Part shown: positions 9,779 to 18,715 of the stretch, one piece after another | Layout: each line of letters begins with the position of its first letter | How positions within the stretch are numbered: the first letter of the stretch is position 1 | Source of the DNA: Nioella halotolerans | GTDB taxonomy: Bacteria > Pseudomonadota > Alphaproteobacteria > Rhodobacterales > Rhodobacteraceae | Direction of reading: 5' to 3' | Length of the DNA stretch: 64,000 nt | NCBI GenBank assembly: GCA_003428585.1 | Contig: QVQC01000001.1 | Span: 24,322 to 88,321 of the forward strand | Translations under genes and position numbers: made by a program | The notes under the pieces: model-generated | Told to the model about the DNA's origin: nothing | Seen by the model: only the letters and a program-made list of their open reading frames with translations | Database searches by the model: none

Positions 9779-10843
9779 TCAGGGGGCCAGCCAGCTCCAA
9801 TCGCCCGCCATCAGCCGGCTGTTGAACCGCACATAGGCGTCGTTCCGCCAGAAGGGGCTCTCCCCGCTGCGCGGGCCGTAGACGGTGATCGCCATGAGGG
9901 GCACCCCGTCGATGTCCAGCATGGTGGCCTGCATGTCGCCTGCGAACGACTCGGCCATGGTGCGGCGCGTCAACTCGCTTGCGGCGCTGTCCCAGTTGTC
10001 GCGGGCCGCGGTGGCAAGGCGCTCGGCCTCGGCAGGTGTTTGCGTGGCAACGGCGAAGATCGCCCCTTCGCGCGCACCGTGCAGCATGTCGGCGACCAGG
10101 ATGGCGCGGCCCGGAAAGGTCTCCGGCAGGTTGAGATAGAGGCGCAGCGCCGCCACCTGCCCCGGCGCGGGCAATGCACCGTCGAGGCTCGACAGCAGCG
10201 CCGCGACGCTCGCCTCGCCGCCGACCGCGCCCTCGGGCGCCGCCATCGCCTGCGCCATCGCCGGCCAGGAGGCTGTCTGCACCAGCAGGTCCCCGTCGAT
10301 CCAGATGCGCGAGGACTGGCCGAGCCCGTAGCCGAAGAACTCGCCGCGCTGTTCTAAATCCATGTCGAAATCCTCGCCGCGCCACAGCACGCTCTGGCCA
10401 TGGAAATGGGTCTCCTCATAGCCCATTCCCGCCCCCGAAACCGCCGCGACAACCCCGTCCCCGGTGCCGTCGGGCAACTCCAGCAGCGCCGCGCGCAAAG
10501 GCAACTGGGTCATCATGGCGAAGCGCGCCACCTGCAGCAGGTCGATCCCGTGCGTCTCCGGCAGACTGTCCATCAACGGCACGGCGCGCTGGCCCAGAAA
10601 CGTGGGCACGGTCCGCAGGACCGGAGCAAGCACCGGGTCGTCCTCCATCTGCCCGAGCGCCGCAGCCATCAGTGCCGCGCCGCGGACCGGGCCGGGATTG
10701 CCGTAGTCGATTTCCACGACGTCCTCGCCCGCCGGCATCGGCAGCCGGTCGAGCATCTCGAAGATCGGCGCCGAACGCTCCTGTGCGGCGGCAAACCCCG
10801 TCGTGGCAAAGGTGAACGAAGCGAAAACAAGGGCTCGGAACAT
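9779..10843 (-). CDS. Exported protein of unknown function
   Basis: The predicted secreted protein has 354 residues with a signal peptide (MFRALVFASFTFATTGFAAAQ). The mature part alternates short helices and strands, with segments such as LDRLPMPAGEDVVEIDYGNPGPV and a repeated scheme of threshold-like acidic loops. I see no catalytic motif and do not recognise the family. The start at 10843 was preferred over one 14 codons upstream because CGGAGG lies 6 bases before it and the signal peptide then starts correctly. Confidence 0.75.
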   Translation of the reverse strand: MFRALVFASFTFATTGFAAAQERSAPIFEMLDRLPMPAGEDVVEIDYGNPGPVRGAALMAAALGQMEDDPVLAPVLRTVPTFLGQRAVPLMDSLPETHGIDLLQVARFAMMTQLPLRAALLELPDGTGDGVVAAVSGAGMGYEETHFHGQSVLWRGEDFDMDLEQRGEFFGYGLGQSSRIWIDGDLLVQTASWPAMAQAMAAPEGAVGGEASVAALLSSLDGALPAPGQVAALRLYLNLPETFPGRAILVADMLHGAREGAIFAVATQTPAEAERLATAARDNWDSAASELTRRTMAESFAGDMQATMLDIDGVPLMAITVYGPRSGESPFWRNDAYVRFNSRLMAGDWSWLAP

Positions 10844-10905
10844 GGCGGCCTCCGGGAAATGGCTGGTAGAAACACCGTCAACCATACCCGAAAACGCCCG
10901 CCCGG

Positions 10906-12615
10906 TCAGCTATGCTCCTCCTCCGCCGTCGCGGCGAGGGCACGGTTGTAGGCCTTGAGCGCATCGACATGGTAGAGCGCGCCCTCCAGCGCCGGCGGCG
11001 CATCGCCCGGGGCCAGCGTCACCACCGGGATCCGGTCCAGCCCGGTGCGCTCGAAGACCGGCAGGGCGCGCTCCAGCGTCGCGTGGCGGTCGAGGTAAAT
11101 GCCCTGCTCGATCAGCGTCAGCAACGCCTCGGCCTCGCTATCGCGATCCGGGTCCAGCCCGCGCATCACCTTGCCGACCCGGAACATCGCCAGCAGGTAG
11201 GCCTGTGGCCCGGCGGCAAGGTGAATATTGCGCCGTTCCAGAAGCGTCAGGAAGAATGACCGGTCGACCATCCGGCTTGCCACCGCCGTGGACATCGACA
11301 CGGAAACCATGACCGCGATACCTGTCTGCCAGTCGCCGGTCAGTTCGAACACGATGAGCGTGGTGGAAATCGGCGCGCCCAGCACCGCCGCCGCCACGGC
11401 CCCCATCCCGGCAAGTGCGTAAAGCGTCGCGGAGCCCGAGACATCCGGGAACAGGCTGGTGGCGATGATCCCGAAGGCCAGCCCGGTCAGCGCGCCGACC
11501 ATCAGCGAGGGCGAGAAAACCCCGCCGCCCATCCGGCCAGCGATGGTGACGCCCACGGCGATCCCCTTGAGCAGTGCGAAGACGATCGCCTCGTGCAGGA
11601 CAAGCTCCCCGGTCAGCGCCGCCGAGGTGGTCTCATACCCGACCCCGATGATATGCGGAAAACCGATCGCCAGCATGCCCAGCAAGGCCCCGGCAAGGGC
11701 CGGGCGCAGCCAGCGCGGAATGCCGGTCAGGCGCTGGATCAGGTTGCCCAGATCGTCGGCCCAGAAGATCGCCCGCATCAGCAGCGCCGCGACCGCGCCG
11801 GCCACCAGCCCGAGGATCAGGAAGGCCGGAAGCTCCACGTAGAAGGCCAGCGCGCTGTCGGTGCCGAGGTGGAACTCCGTCACGTCGCCGAATTCCAGCC
11901 GGTTGATGACGGTGCCCGCGACCGAGGCGATGACGATGGGCGCGAAGGCATGCACCGCGAAGTGGCGCAGCACAACCTCCAGCGCGAAAAGCGCCCCGGC
12001 AATCGGCGCGTTGAAAGACGCGGAAACGGCGGCGGCCACCGCGCAGCCCAGAAGGTCGCGCCCGGTGATCCCGTCGGCCCGGATCCAGTCCGACACGCGG
12101 CTGGAAATGACGGCGGCCAGATGCACCACCGGCCCTTCCCGGCCCGAGGAACCGCCGGAACTCAGCGTGGTCAGCGAGGCCAGCGCCGAGGCGATCCCGG
12201 CCTTCTGCTCGACCCGGCCGTCAGCCAGCGCCGCGCCCTCGATCACCTCGGCGACCGAGCGAACCCGCCCATCCGGCGTGAACCAGTGCAGGATCAGCCC
12301 GACGATCAGACCGCCGATGATCGGCAACACGAGGATCAGGAACCACGGCAGGCCTTCCGCGAAACTGTGCAGCATCCGCGGGTCGTCGACCCCGTAGAGC
12401 GTCGATTGCAGCCAGCCGATCCCCTTGCGGAACAGAAGTGCGGCAAAGCCCGCCGCGATCCCCACCGCAAGCGCGATGAACCAGAACTGGATCTGGCTCG
12501 GCCCCTTGTGGCGCATGACCTCCCAGCCGCCGCGCGCTGCGGCGACGACCTGTGTCAGCTGATCACGGAAAAACGGCTGTCGCTCCCCGGCCACCGGCGA
12601 ATCCTCGCTTCTCAC
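10906..12615 (-). CDS. ClC-type chloride channel/antiporter with C-terminal CBS-like segment
   Basis: This multi-spanning membrane protein of the ClC family moves chloride, probably in exchange for protons. Visible family motifs are GSSGREGPVVHLAA (containing the gating glutamate of the GREGP filter) and GGVFSPSLMVGA (GxFxP). The usual GSGIP filter sequence is not obvious: the equivalent region reads VAEVIEGAAL, as in some divergent prokaryotic ClCs. The last ~100 residues look like one CBS motif (TLERALPVFERTGLDRIPVV). I place the start at the GTG at 12615 (569 residues) because the upstream part of the open frame is read through a palindromic repeat and is not protein-like. Confidence 0.85.
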   Translation of the reverse strand: MRSEDSPVAGERQPFFRDQLTQVVAAARGGWEVMRHKGPSQIQFWFIALAVGIAAGFAALLFRKGIGWLQSTLYGVDDPRMLHSFAEGLPWFLILVLPIIGGLIVGLILHWFTPDGRVRSVAEVIEGAALADGRVEQKAGIASALASLTTLSSGGSSGREGPVVHLAAVISSRVSDWIRADGITGRDLLGCAVAAAVSASFNAPIAGALFALEVVLRHFAVHAFAPIVIASVAGTVINRLEFGDVTEFHLGTDSALAFYVELPAFLILGLVAGAVAALLMRAIFWADDLGNLIQRLTGIPRWLRPALAGALLGMLAIGFPHIIGVGYETTSAALTGELVLHEAIVFALLKGIAVGVTIAGRMGGGVFSPSLMVGALTGLAFGIIATSLFPDVSGSATLYALAGMGAVAAAVLGAPISTTLIVFELTGDWQTGIAVMVSVSMSTAVASRMVDRSFFLTLLERRNIHLAAGPQAYLLAMFRVGKVMRGLDPDRDSEAEALLTLIEQGIYLDRHATLERALPVFERTGLDRIPVVTLAPGDAPPALEGALYHVDALKAYNRALAATAEEEHS

Positions 12616-12986
12616 CCGGCCCGCCTGCCGCGACCCGGCCCTTTTGCAATCCCTAGCCGCTTTCGCACCCGTTGAAAATCGCGATATCGGCGCATCCCGA
12701 CGCGCGAGTCGGCGCCGGGTCAAGGGTCGCGTCAGCGATGGCCGCAAGGCCACTTGCCCTTGACGCGGTGGCGACTCGAAAAACCCTCGTCATGGCCCTG
12801 AAGCGGGCAGGCCCAGCCTTCAGGGCCTCTCGGCGACAGGGACGGGTCCGTCAGCCGCCGCCGCGCCGGGCACGACACACCGCCCATGCCGCGCGCCCGC
12901 GGCAGCTGCGGGCCGAGGATGCCCCCGCGCGGGCGGGGGTTGACGAGGCCCGCCCCCCGGTCGACGCCGACAGGCGGCGAAATCGC
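12616..12986. other. Intergenic stretch between recN and the ClC gene
   Basis: No gene is supportable here. It contains the palindromic repeat at 12703-12778 and a perfect 10-bp inverted repeat (12794-12803 with 12818-12827, loop of 14) without a T-run. The remainder is very GC-rich, with a CCCGCGCGGGCGGG dyad near 12926. Confidence 0.7.
12703..12778. repeat. Long imperfect palindrome, copy 1 of a two-copy repeat
   Basis: The outer arms CGAGTC (12705-12710) and GACTCG (12773-12778) extend inward to pair GGTCAAGGG with CCCTTGACG. The centre is a small hairpin GGCC-GCAA-GGCC. A second element with the same outer arms and the same GCAA-loop core lies at 63640-63713. Both are intergenic. This looks like a family of repetitive extragenic palindromes. 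Confidence 0.8.
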
Positions 12987-14636
12987 TCAGGGCTTCAAGA
13001 GTTCCCGAGCCGCCTCGCGCGCGGCTTCGGTCACGGTGTCGCCCGACAGCATCCGGGCGACCTCGTCCACGCGGTCACCCGCGTCGAGCGGCACCACCCG
13101 GCTCAGCGTCACCTCGCCCTCGACGCGCTTTTCCACCCGCCAGTGATGCGCACCCAGTGCGGCAACCTGCGGCGAATGCGTCACCACCAGAACCTGACCG
13201 CCCGTTGCCAGCGCTTTCAGGCGCCGGCCCACGGCATCGGCGGTGGCGCCACCGACGCCGCGGTCGATCTCGTCGAAGATCATCGTCAGCCCCTCGGCCC
13301 GCTCGCTCAGGCAGACTTTCATTGCCAGCAGGAAACGCGACAGTTCCCCGCCCGAGGCGACCTTGTTCAACGGCCCGATCGGGGCGCCGGGATTGGTGCG
13401 CGCCGCGAAATTCACCGCGTCCATGCCGCTTGGGCCCGGCTCGTCCCGCACGATTCGGGTCTCGAACACCGCGCGGTCCATCTTCAGCGGTGCCAGTTCC
13501 TGCATGATCCGCGCATCAAGCTGCCGCGCCGCCTCCCGCCGCGCCGCGCCCAGTTCCGCGGCCGCCGCGTCGTAAGCCTCGCGCGCCTTGGCAAGATCCG
13601 CGCGCAGCGCGTCCAGTTGCGTACCCGACGCGTCCAGCGCCTCCAGCCGCGCCCGCAACTCCTGCGCCAGTCGGCCCAGATCGTCCGGCAGCACCTCGTG
13701 CTTTCGCGCAAGCCCGCGCAGCGCGAAAAGCCTCTCTTCGGTCTCTTCCAGCTCCAACGGGTTGAAGCTCAACTGCTCGGCGAAGGTCTCCACGCCGTCC
13801 TGCGCCTCGCCCAGTTCCACCAGCGCCCGTTCCAGCGCCGCCAGCGGCGCCTCCAGCGCGCTCTCAGCCTTGTCCGACAGTCCGTCGAGCCAGCGCAGCG
13901 CATCCGAAAGCGCCCCCTCGCCGCCCTGCGCGCCCATCGCCTCCAGCGCGCGGGCCACGTCGGCGCGCATCTTCTCGGCGCCCTGCATCAGCCGGCGGCG
14001 GGCGTCCAGCGTCTCTTCCTCGCCGGGCTGCGGGTCGAGCGCGTCCAGTTCGGCCACCGCGTGACGCAGGAACTCCTCCTCGGCCTGCAACTCGGACCGA
14101 TCCGCCTCGGCCCGGTCCAGCGCCCGCCGCGCCGACGAGACGGCGCGCCAATGCGCCGCCATCGCCTCGCGCATCGCCATAAGGCCGCCGAAATCGTCCA
14201 GCAGGTCACGATGCACGCGCGGATCGAGGAGGCCCCGGTCATCCTGCTGGCCGTGCAATTCAACCAGCGTTTCGGACAATTGCCGCAATACATCGCCTGA
14301 CACGCGCCGGTCATTGACCCAGGCCGTCTTGCGCCCCGAGGCGGTGTTGACCCGGCGCAGGATCAACTCCTCGCCACCGGGCAGGCCCGCCTCGTCCAGC
14401 ACCGCATGGGCGCCGTGGCCCGGCGGCACATCGAAAACCGCCTGCACCTCGCCCTGATCGGCGCCGGCGCGCACCAACTCGGCCCGGCCGCGCCAGCCAA
14501 GGACGAAGCCCAGCGAATCCAGAAGGATCGACTTGCCGGCCCCGGTCTCGCCGGTCAGCACGTTCAGCCCCGGCTGGAAATCAAGTTCCAGCCGGTCGAT
14601 GATCAGCATGTCACGAATGTCGAGGCTGCGCAGCAT
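12987..14636 (-). CDS. recN: DNA repair protein RecN
   Basis: RecN is an SMC-like ATPase that acts on DNA double-strand breaks in recombination repair. The 549-residue protein has Walker A GETGAGKS (about residues 29-36), a long central coiled-coil region rich in Ala/Glu/Leu/Arg, the ABC signature SGGELSRFLLAMK, Walker B LTMIFDEIDRGVGG and the D-loop/His region VLVVTHSPQVAALG. It begins MLRSLDIRDMLIIDRLELDF and lies 27 bases downstream of bamD in the same direction, a common alphaproteobacterial arrangement. No SOS-type box is visible in that short gap, so it is probably read from the bamD promoter. Confidence 0.96.
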   Translation of the reverse strand: MLRSLDIRDMLIIDRLELDFQPGLNVLTGETGAGKSILLDSLGFVLGWRGRAELVRAGADQGEVQAVFDVPPGHGAHAVLDEAGLPGGEELILRRVNTASGRKTAWVNDRRVSGDVLRQLSETLVELHGQQDDRGLLDPRVHRDLLDDFGGLMAMREAMAAHWRAVSSARRALDRAEADRSELQAEEEFLRHAVAELDALDPQPGEEETLDARRRLMQGAEKMRADVARALEAMGAQGGEGALSDALRWLDGLSDKAESALEAPLAALERALVELGEAQDGVETFAEQLSFNPLELEETEERLFALRGLARKHEVLPDDLGRLAQELRARLEALDASGTQLDALRADLAKAREAYDAAAAELGAARREAARQLDARIMQELAPLKMDRAVFETRIVRDEPGPSGMDAVNFAARTNPGAPIGPLNKVASGGELSRFLLAMKVCLSERAEGLTMIFDEIDRGVGGATADAVGRRLKALATGGQVLVVTHSPQVAALGAHHWRVEKRVEGEVTLSRVVPLDAGDRVDEVARMLSGDTVTEAAREAARELLKP

Positions 14637-14663
14637 CTGGTGTGCTCTCGGACCCTGTTTGCG

Positions 14664-15518
14664 TCAGAGCCACGCGCCCCGAATGGTTTGCCGCCAGACG
14701 TCACGCAGCCAGCCCTCCCCGGTGGCCTCCGGTGCAAGCTCCATGTCGTTGAGCAGCCGGAAGGCATCGTCGTAGAACGGCGAGGCTTGGAAATTGTGAC
14801 CAAGGATCGCGGCGGCGGTCTGCGCCTCCTGCGGCAGGCCCAACGCCAGGTAGGCCTCGACAAGCCGCAGCAGTGCTTCCGGGGTGTGGCTGGTGGTCTG
14901 GAATTCCTCCACCACCACGCGGAAGCGGTTGATCGCGGCGGTATAATTCTCGCGCCGCAGGTAATAGCGGCCGATCTCCATTTCCTTTGCGGCAAGATGG
15001 TCGAACGCAAGGTCGAACTTCAGGATCGCGGATGCCGCGTATTCGCTGTCCGGGTAGCGCTCGATCACCACGCGTAGCGCCTGCAAGGCCTGATAGGTCA
15101 GGCCCTGATCGCGGCCGATCTGGTCGATCTGGTCGTAATAGGAAAGCGCCAGAAGGTATTGCGCGTAGGCGGCATCCTCGGCGGCCGGGTAGAAATCGAG
15201 GAAACGCTGCGCGGCGGCGCGGCTGTTCTCGTAGTCACGGTCCTGATGGAAGGAATAGGCGGCCATGATCAGCGCCCGTTGCGCCCATTCCGAGTAAGGA
15301 TGCAACCGCTCCACTTCGAGGAACAGTTCGGCGGCGCGATCGGGGCGGTCGTTTTCAAGCCGCGCTTCGGCCTGCTCAAAGATCGGCTGCGCCTCCTGCT
15401 GCTCAAGCGGCACCTCGTCGCGGTCGCCGAACATGCCGCAGGCGGATACCGACAGCACCAGCAGCATGGCCACGCCTGCTTTCAACCCTGACTTCAGCAA
15501 TCCCCGCCCCCGTGCCAT
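14664..15518 (-). CDS. bamD: Outer membrane protein assembly factor BamD (lipoprotein)
   Basis: BamD is the essential lipoprotein of the BAM complex that inserts beta-barrel proteins into the outer membrane. The N-terminus is a lipoprotein signal peptide with a lipobox ending VSAC (Cys near residue 27). The rest is a series of TPR-like helices, with family-typical text FLEVERLHPYSEWAQRALIMAAYSFHQDRDYENS (split here by context) and DLAFDHLAAKEMEIGRYYLRRENYTAAINRF. Length (284) and position between lpxC and recN match alphaproteobacterial bamD. Confidence 0.95.
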   Translation of the reverse strand: MARGRGLLKSGLKAGVAMLLVLSVSACGMFGDRDEVPLEQQEAQPIFEQAEARLENDRPDRAAELFLEVERLHPYSEWAQRALIMAAYSFHQDRDYENSRAAAQRFLDFYPAAEDAAYAQYLLALSYYDQIDQIGRDQGLTYQALQALRVVIERYPDSEYAASAILKFDLAFDHLAAKEMEIGRYYLRRENYTAAINRFRVVVEEFQTTSHTPEALLRLVEAYLALGLPQEAQTAAAILGHNFQASPFYDDAFRLLNDMELAPEATGEGWLRDVWRQTIRGAWL

Positions 15519-15629
15519 TGCCCGAAACCTCTTGCATGGTGCTGGCGCGGTCCGAGCCGCGCCGTCCTGCCCCCGGTCCTAGCACATTAATTCTGGGGGC
15601 AAAACGCCTGAATGCCGCCGCGCGCGGGA

Positions 15630-16553
15630 TCACGCAACAGCGGTCAGATCCTCGGGATGCAGGTCGACACCGGGCAGGCTTGCGGCCTGTTCGGGCGTGC
15701 AATCCACCATGCGCCAGGCGCCCGGCGTCGCGAAGAGCTTGCGAAGCAGCCGGTTGGTCAGCATGTGCCCGGCGCGGCTGCCCTCGTAGGCGCCGATGAT
15801 CGGGGCGCCGGCAAGGGCCAGATCGCCCAGCGCGTCAAGCATCTTGTGGCGCACCGGTTCGTCCGCGTGCCGCAAGCCGCCCGGGCTGACGACCGCGTCG
15901 CCATCCACAACCACGGCGTTCTCACCCGGCACGCCGCCAAGGGCGAGCCCGTTGGCCTGCATCATTTCCACATCCGCCTGCCGGCAAAACGTGCGGCTGT
16001 CGCAGAGTTCACGCACGAAATGGCCGTTGCACAATTCGATCTCGCGGCTTTGCCGGCCGATCGCGCTATCGTCGAAATCGATGTCGAAGCGCATCGTGAG
16101 CCGCTTGGCCGGGCGCAGCGTCGCGCGGGCCGCCCCGGCCTCGACGGTGACCGGTTTCAGGATCTCGATCGCGGAGATGGCTTCACGCTGCGCCTGAACG
16201 CCGCGTGCAAGGATCGCCCGCACGAAGGGCGCGGCTGACCCGTCGAGGATTGGCACTTCCGGCCCGTCAATCTCGACCATCGCGTTGTGCACGCCACAGC
16301 CCACGAGCGCCGCCATCAGGTGTTCGATGGTCGAGACCTCGACCCCGGCCTCGTTTCGCAGCCGGGTGCAAAGCTGGCTTTCCGGCACGCGGTCATAGCG
16401 TGCCGCGATCAAGCCATCCGCCTCGGCCACGTCGACCCGGCGAAACCAGATGCCGAAATTCGCCCCTGCCGGGTGCACGACCATGCGCACCGGTCGGCCC
16501 GAATGCAGGCCGATGCCTTTGAACGCTACGGATGATCTGACGGTTGCTTGCAC
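15630..16553 (-). CDS. lpxC: UDP-3-O-acyl-N-acetylglucosamine deacetylase LpxC
   Basis: LpxC is the zinc enzyme that commits UDP-acyl-GlcNAc to lipid A synthesis. Zinc ligands and catalytic residues are visible: His in TIEHLMAALVGCG, and HKMLDALGDLALAG with GSRAGHMLTNRLLRKL near the C-terminus. The start of the fold, VRSSVAFKGIGLHSGRPV, is standard. I set the start at the GTG at 16553 (GGAG eight bases upstream, 307 residues, the usual length); an ATG 29 codons upstream would add a tail the family lacks. It follows ftsZ, as in many proteobacteria. Confidence 0.95.
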   Translation of the reverse strand: MQATVRSSVAFKGIGLHSGRPVRMVVHPAGANFGIWFRRVDVAEADGLIAARYDRVPESQLCTRLRNEAGVEVSTIEHLMAALVGCGVHNAMVEIDGPEVPILDGSAAPFVRAILARGVQAQREAISAIEILKPVTVEAGAARATLRPAKRLTMRFDIDFDDSAIGRQSREIELCNGHFVRELCDSRTFCRQADVEMMQANGLALGGVPGENAVVVDGDAVVSPGGLRHADEPVRHKMLDALGDLALAGAPIIGAYEGSRAGHMLTNRLLRKLFATPGAWRMVDCTPEQAASLPGVDLHPEDLTAVA

Positions 16554-16852
16554 GAGGTGCTCCGGCTTGTGGTTCTGTTTCGCGGACGCGTCGGGCGAAA
16601 CCGGCCCTGATCGTGACGGTGTGTCCCTGCTGTCCCCCAAGCGCGCGGCGTGTCGCCACGCGGCTTTGTGGATCTTGGTCTAACGCCGCCGCGCGCCCGC
16701 GACAATTCAAGGTTTATGACTCGTTGCAACAATGCAGACAGCTTTCGGCGATATCCCGCCAATTGGGCCGCCCTCATCAGCCATCTACCGGTTTCCAAAA
16801 GAAAAACGGCCGCCCGTTGGGGCGGCCGCGCGTGTCCGGATGGGTCGGGAAA
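16554..16852. other. lpxC-ftsZ intergenic region
   Basis: No gene is seen. It carries the ftsZ terminator at 16799-16829 and presumably the lpxC promoter. Confidence 0.7.
16799..16829 (-). terminator. Rho-independent terminator of ftsZ
   Basis: A 9-bp perfect GC stem (CGGCCGCCC at 16807-16815 with GGGCGGCCG at 16820-16828) and a four-base loop are followed, reading the minus strand, by TTTTTC. It begins 24 bases past the ftsZ stop codon, so it ends the dcw transcript before lpxC. Confidence 0.9.
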
Positions 16853-18466
16853 TCAGTTTGCCTGACGCCGCAGGAAGGCCGGAATCTCGATGCGGTCCTG
16901 TTCCGGATCCACCTGTTCTTCCTCCTGCACGGGGCGGCTTTGCATCGCGGGCTGGCGGCGTTGCGGGGCAACCGGGGCCTCCTCGCCGTGACCGGTCATG
17001 CGGTTGATCAGCGAATTGATGCCGAAACGCGAGCCGCTCTTTTCCTCTGGTTCCCGATGTTCCTCGGCGTCGGGGTGATTGTTCCGCTTGTCCTTGGCGA
17101 TGGCATCGCGCAGGCGTGCCAGACGTTCCGGCGAAAGGTTGCCGGTGTCGGCACGCGGCGCGACATATTCCTCCGCCGCCGGTTCCGCCGCGTGCTGCGG
17201 TTCGGACTGCGGGGCGGGGGATTCGGCAACGCGCGGCTGGTAGGCGGGGGCCGGCACCTCGTCCTCGAACAGGTCTTCGGCCTGTTCATGCGCCGTTTCC
17301 GCGTCGAAGCGGGTGAACAGGCTCGGTTCCTGCGCGGTTGCGGCGGCCGCGGGCGCCTGAACCTCTTCCTCTTCGTATTGCTCGACCATCGCCGGGGCCG
17401 CAGCCGCCGGGGCCGCAGCGGGAGCCGACCGGGGGTGCGAGGCCGCGACCGATTCCGTGTGCAGGCGCCGCATCGGCGCCGGGATGTCCTGCTGGATCTC
17501 GCCCACGTCAATGCCGGTGGCGACGACACTGACGCGCATCTTGCCTTCCATGTCGGTGTCGAGGGTGGAGCCGACGATGATGTTGGCCTCGGGGTCCACT
17601 TCCTCGCGGATACGGTTGGCCGCCTCGTCGAGTTCGAAGAGGGTCAGGTCATAGCCGCCGGTGATGTTGATCAGCACGCCATGCGCCCCCTTGAGGCTGA
17701 TTTCATCCAGAAGCGGGTTGGCGATGGCACGCTCCGCGGCCTGCACGGCGCGATCCTCGCCCTCGCTTTCACCGGTGCCCATCATCGCCTTGCCCATCTC
17801 GTTCATCACCGCACGCACGTCGGCAAAGTCGAGGTTGATGAGCCCGGGGCGCACCATCAGGTCGGTCACCCCCTTGACGCCCTGGTAAAGCACGTCGTCG
17901 GCCAGCGCGAAGGCCTCGGTAAAGGTGGTCTTCTCGTTGGCCAGCCGGAACAGGTTCTGGTTGGGAATGATGATCAGCGTGTCGACGACCTTCTGCAGCG
18001 CCTCAATGCCGTCATCGGCCTGCCGCATGCGCTTTGCGCCTTCGAACTGGAACGGCTTGGTGACGACCCCGACGGTCAATACGCCCAGCTCCCGCGCCGC
18101 CTGCGCGATGATCGGCGCGGCGCCGGTGCCGGTGCCGCCGCCCATCCCGGCGGTGATGAAGCACATATGCGCGCCGACGAGATGGTCGACGATTGTCTCG
18201 ATGCTTTCCTCGGCGGCGGAGGCGCCGACCGCGGGCCGCGCGCCGGCGCCCAGCCCCTCTGTCACCTTGGCGCCCATCTGGATGCGCGCATCGGCATTGG
18301 ATTGCTGCAGGGCCTGCGCGTCGGTATTGGCCACGACGAATTCACAGCCATCCAGCGCCTGGTCGATCATGTTGTTCACGGCGTTGCCGCCAGCGCCGCC
18401 AACGCCAAACACGGTGATGCGCGGCTTCAGGTCCGGTTGTTCCGGCATGGTCAGATTGAGGGTCAT
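16853..18466 (-). CDS. ftsZ: Cell division protein FtsZ
   Basis: FtsZ is the tubulin-like GTPase that forms the division ring. The 537-residue protein has [13 protein letters not shown] (about 21-33), the tubulin signature [10 protein letters not shown] (109-118), and the T7 region [11 protein letters not shown]. After the globular domain (to about residue 330) there is a long alanine/proline/glutamate-rich linker of roughly 190 residues, then the C-terminal conserved peptide [12 protein letters not shown] that binds FtsA and other partners. A long linker is usual in alphaproteobacteria. It is followed by its own terminator. Confidence 0.97.
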   Translation of the reverse strand: MTLNLTMPEQPDLKPRITVFGVGGAGGNAVNNMIDQALDGCEFVVANTDAQALQQSNADARIQMGAKVTEGLGAGARPAVGASAAEESIETIVDHLVGAHMCFITAGMGGGTGTGAAPIIAQAARELGVLTVGVVTKPFQFEGAKRMRQADDGIEALQKVVDTLIIIPNQNLFRLANEKTTFTEAFALADDVLYQGVKGVTDLMVRPGLINLDFADVRAVMNEMGKAMMGTGESEGEDRAVQAAERAIANPLLDEISLKGAHGVLINITGGYDLTLFELDEAANRIREEVDPEANIIVGSTLDTDMEGKMRVSVVATGIDVGEIQQDIPAPMRRLHTESVAASHPRSAPAAAPAAAAPAMVEQYEEEEVQAPAAAATAQEPSLFTRFDAETAHEQAEDLFEDEVPAPAYQPRVAESPAPQSEPQHAAEPAAEEYVAPRADTGNLSPERLARLRDAIAKDKRNNHPDAEEHREPEEKSGSRFGINSLINRMTGHGEEAPVAPQRRQPAMQSRPVQEEEQVDPEQDRIEIPAFLRRQAN

Positions 18467-18715
18467 GAAAAGTCCGCCTGTGGTTCTTGTGTGTGGCCCC
18501 GATCTTGGCGTCGGTGTGCCGGTTTCTGCCTAGTTTGCCCAACAGGCTAACGCTTTCAGCCATCGAGGTCACGCAAAAACTGGCCTAAAGGCGCGAAATA
18601 TGGGGCGAATCCGTGACCGGTCAGCGGGATTTTGCTTCTCCCCCCTGCATCTAGCGCCACGAAGTTCATCCCGCACCATCGGCGCAGGGCAATATCGGGT
18701 CGAACCGGGCCGCGA

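Noticed and set aside
12616-12753. 46-residue N-terminal extension of the ClC protein
   Set aside because: It is translated from the palindromic repeat and is Arg-rich without family similarity.
12794-12827. Perfect 10-bp hairpin downstream of recN as a terminator
   Set aside because: No T-run follows on either strand; kept only as an inverted repeat in the gap description.
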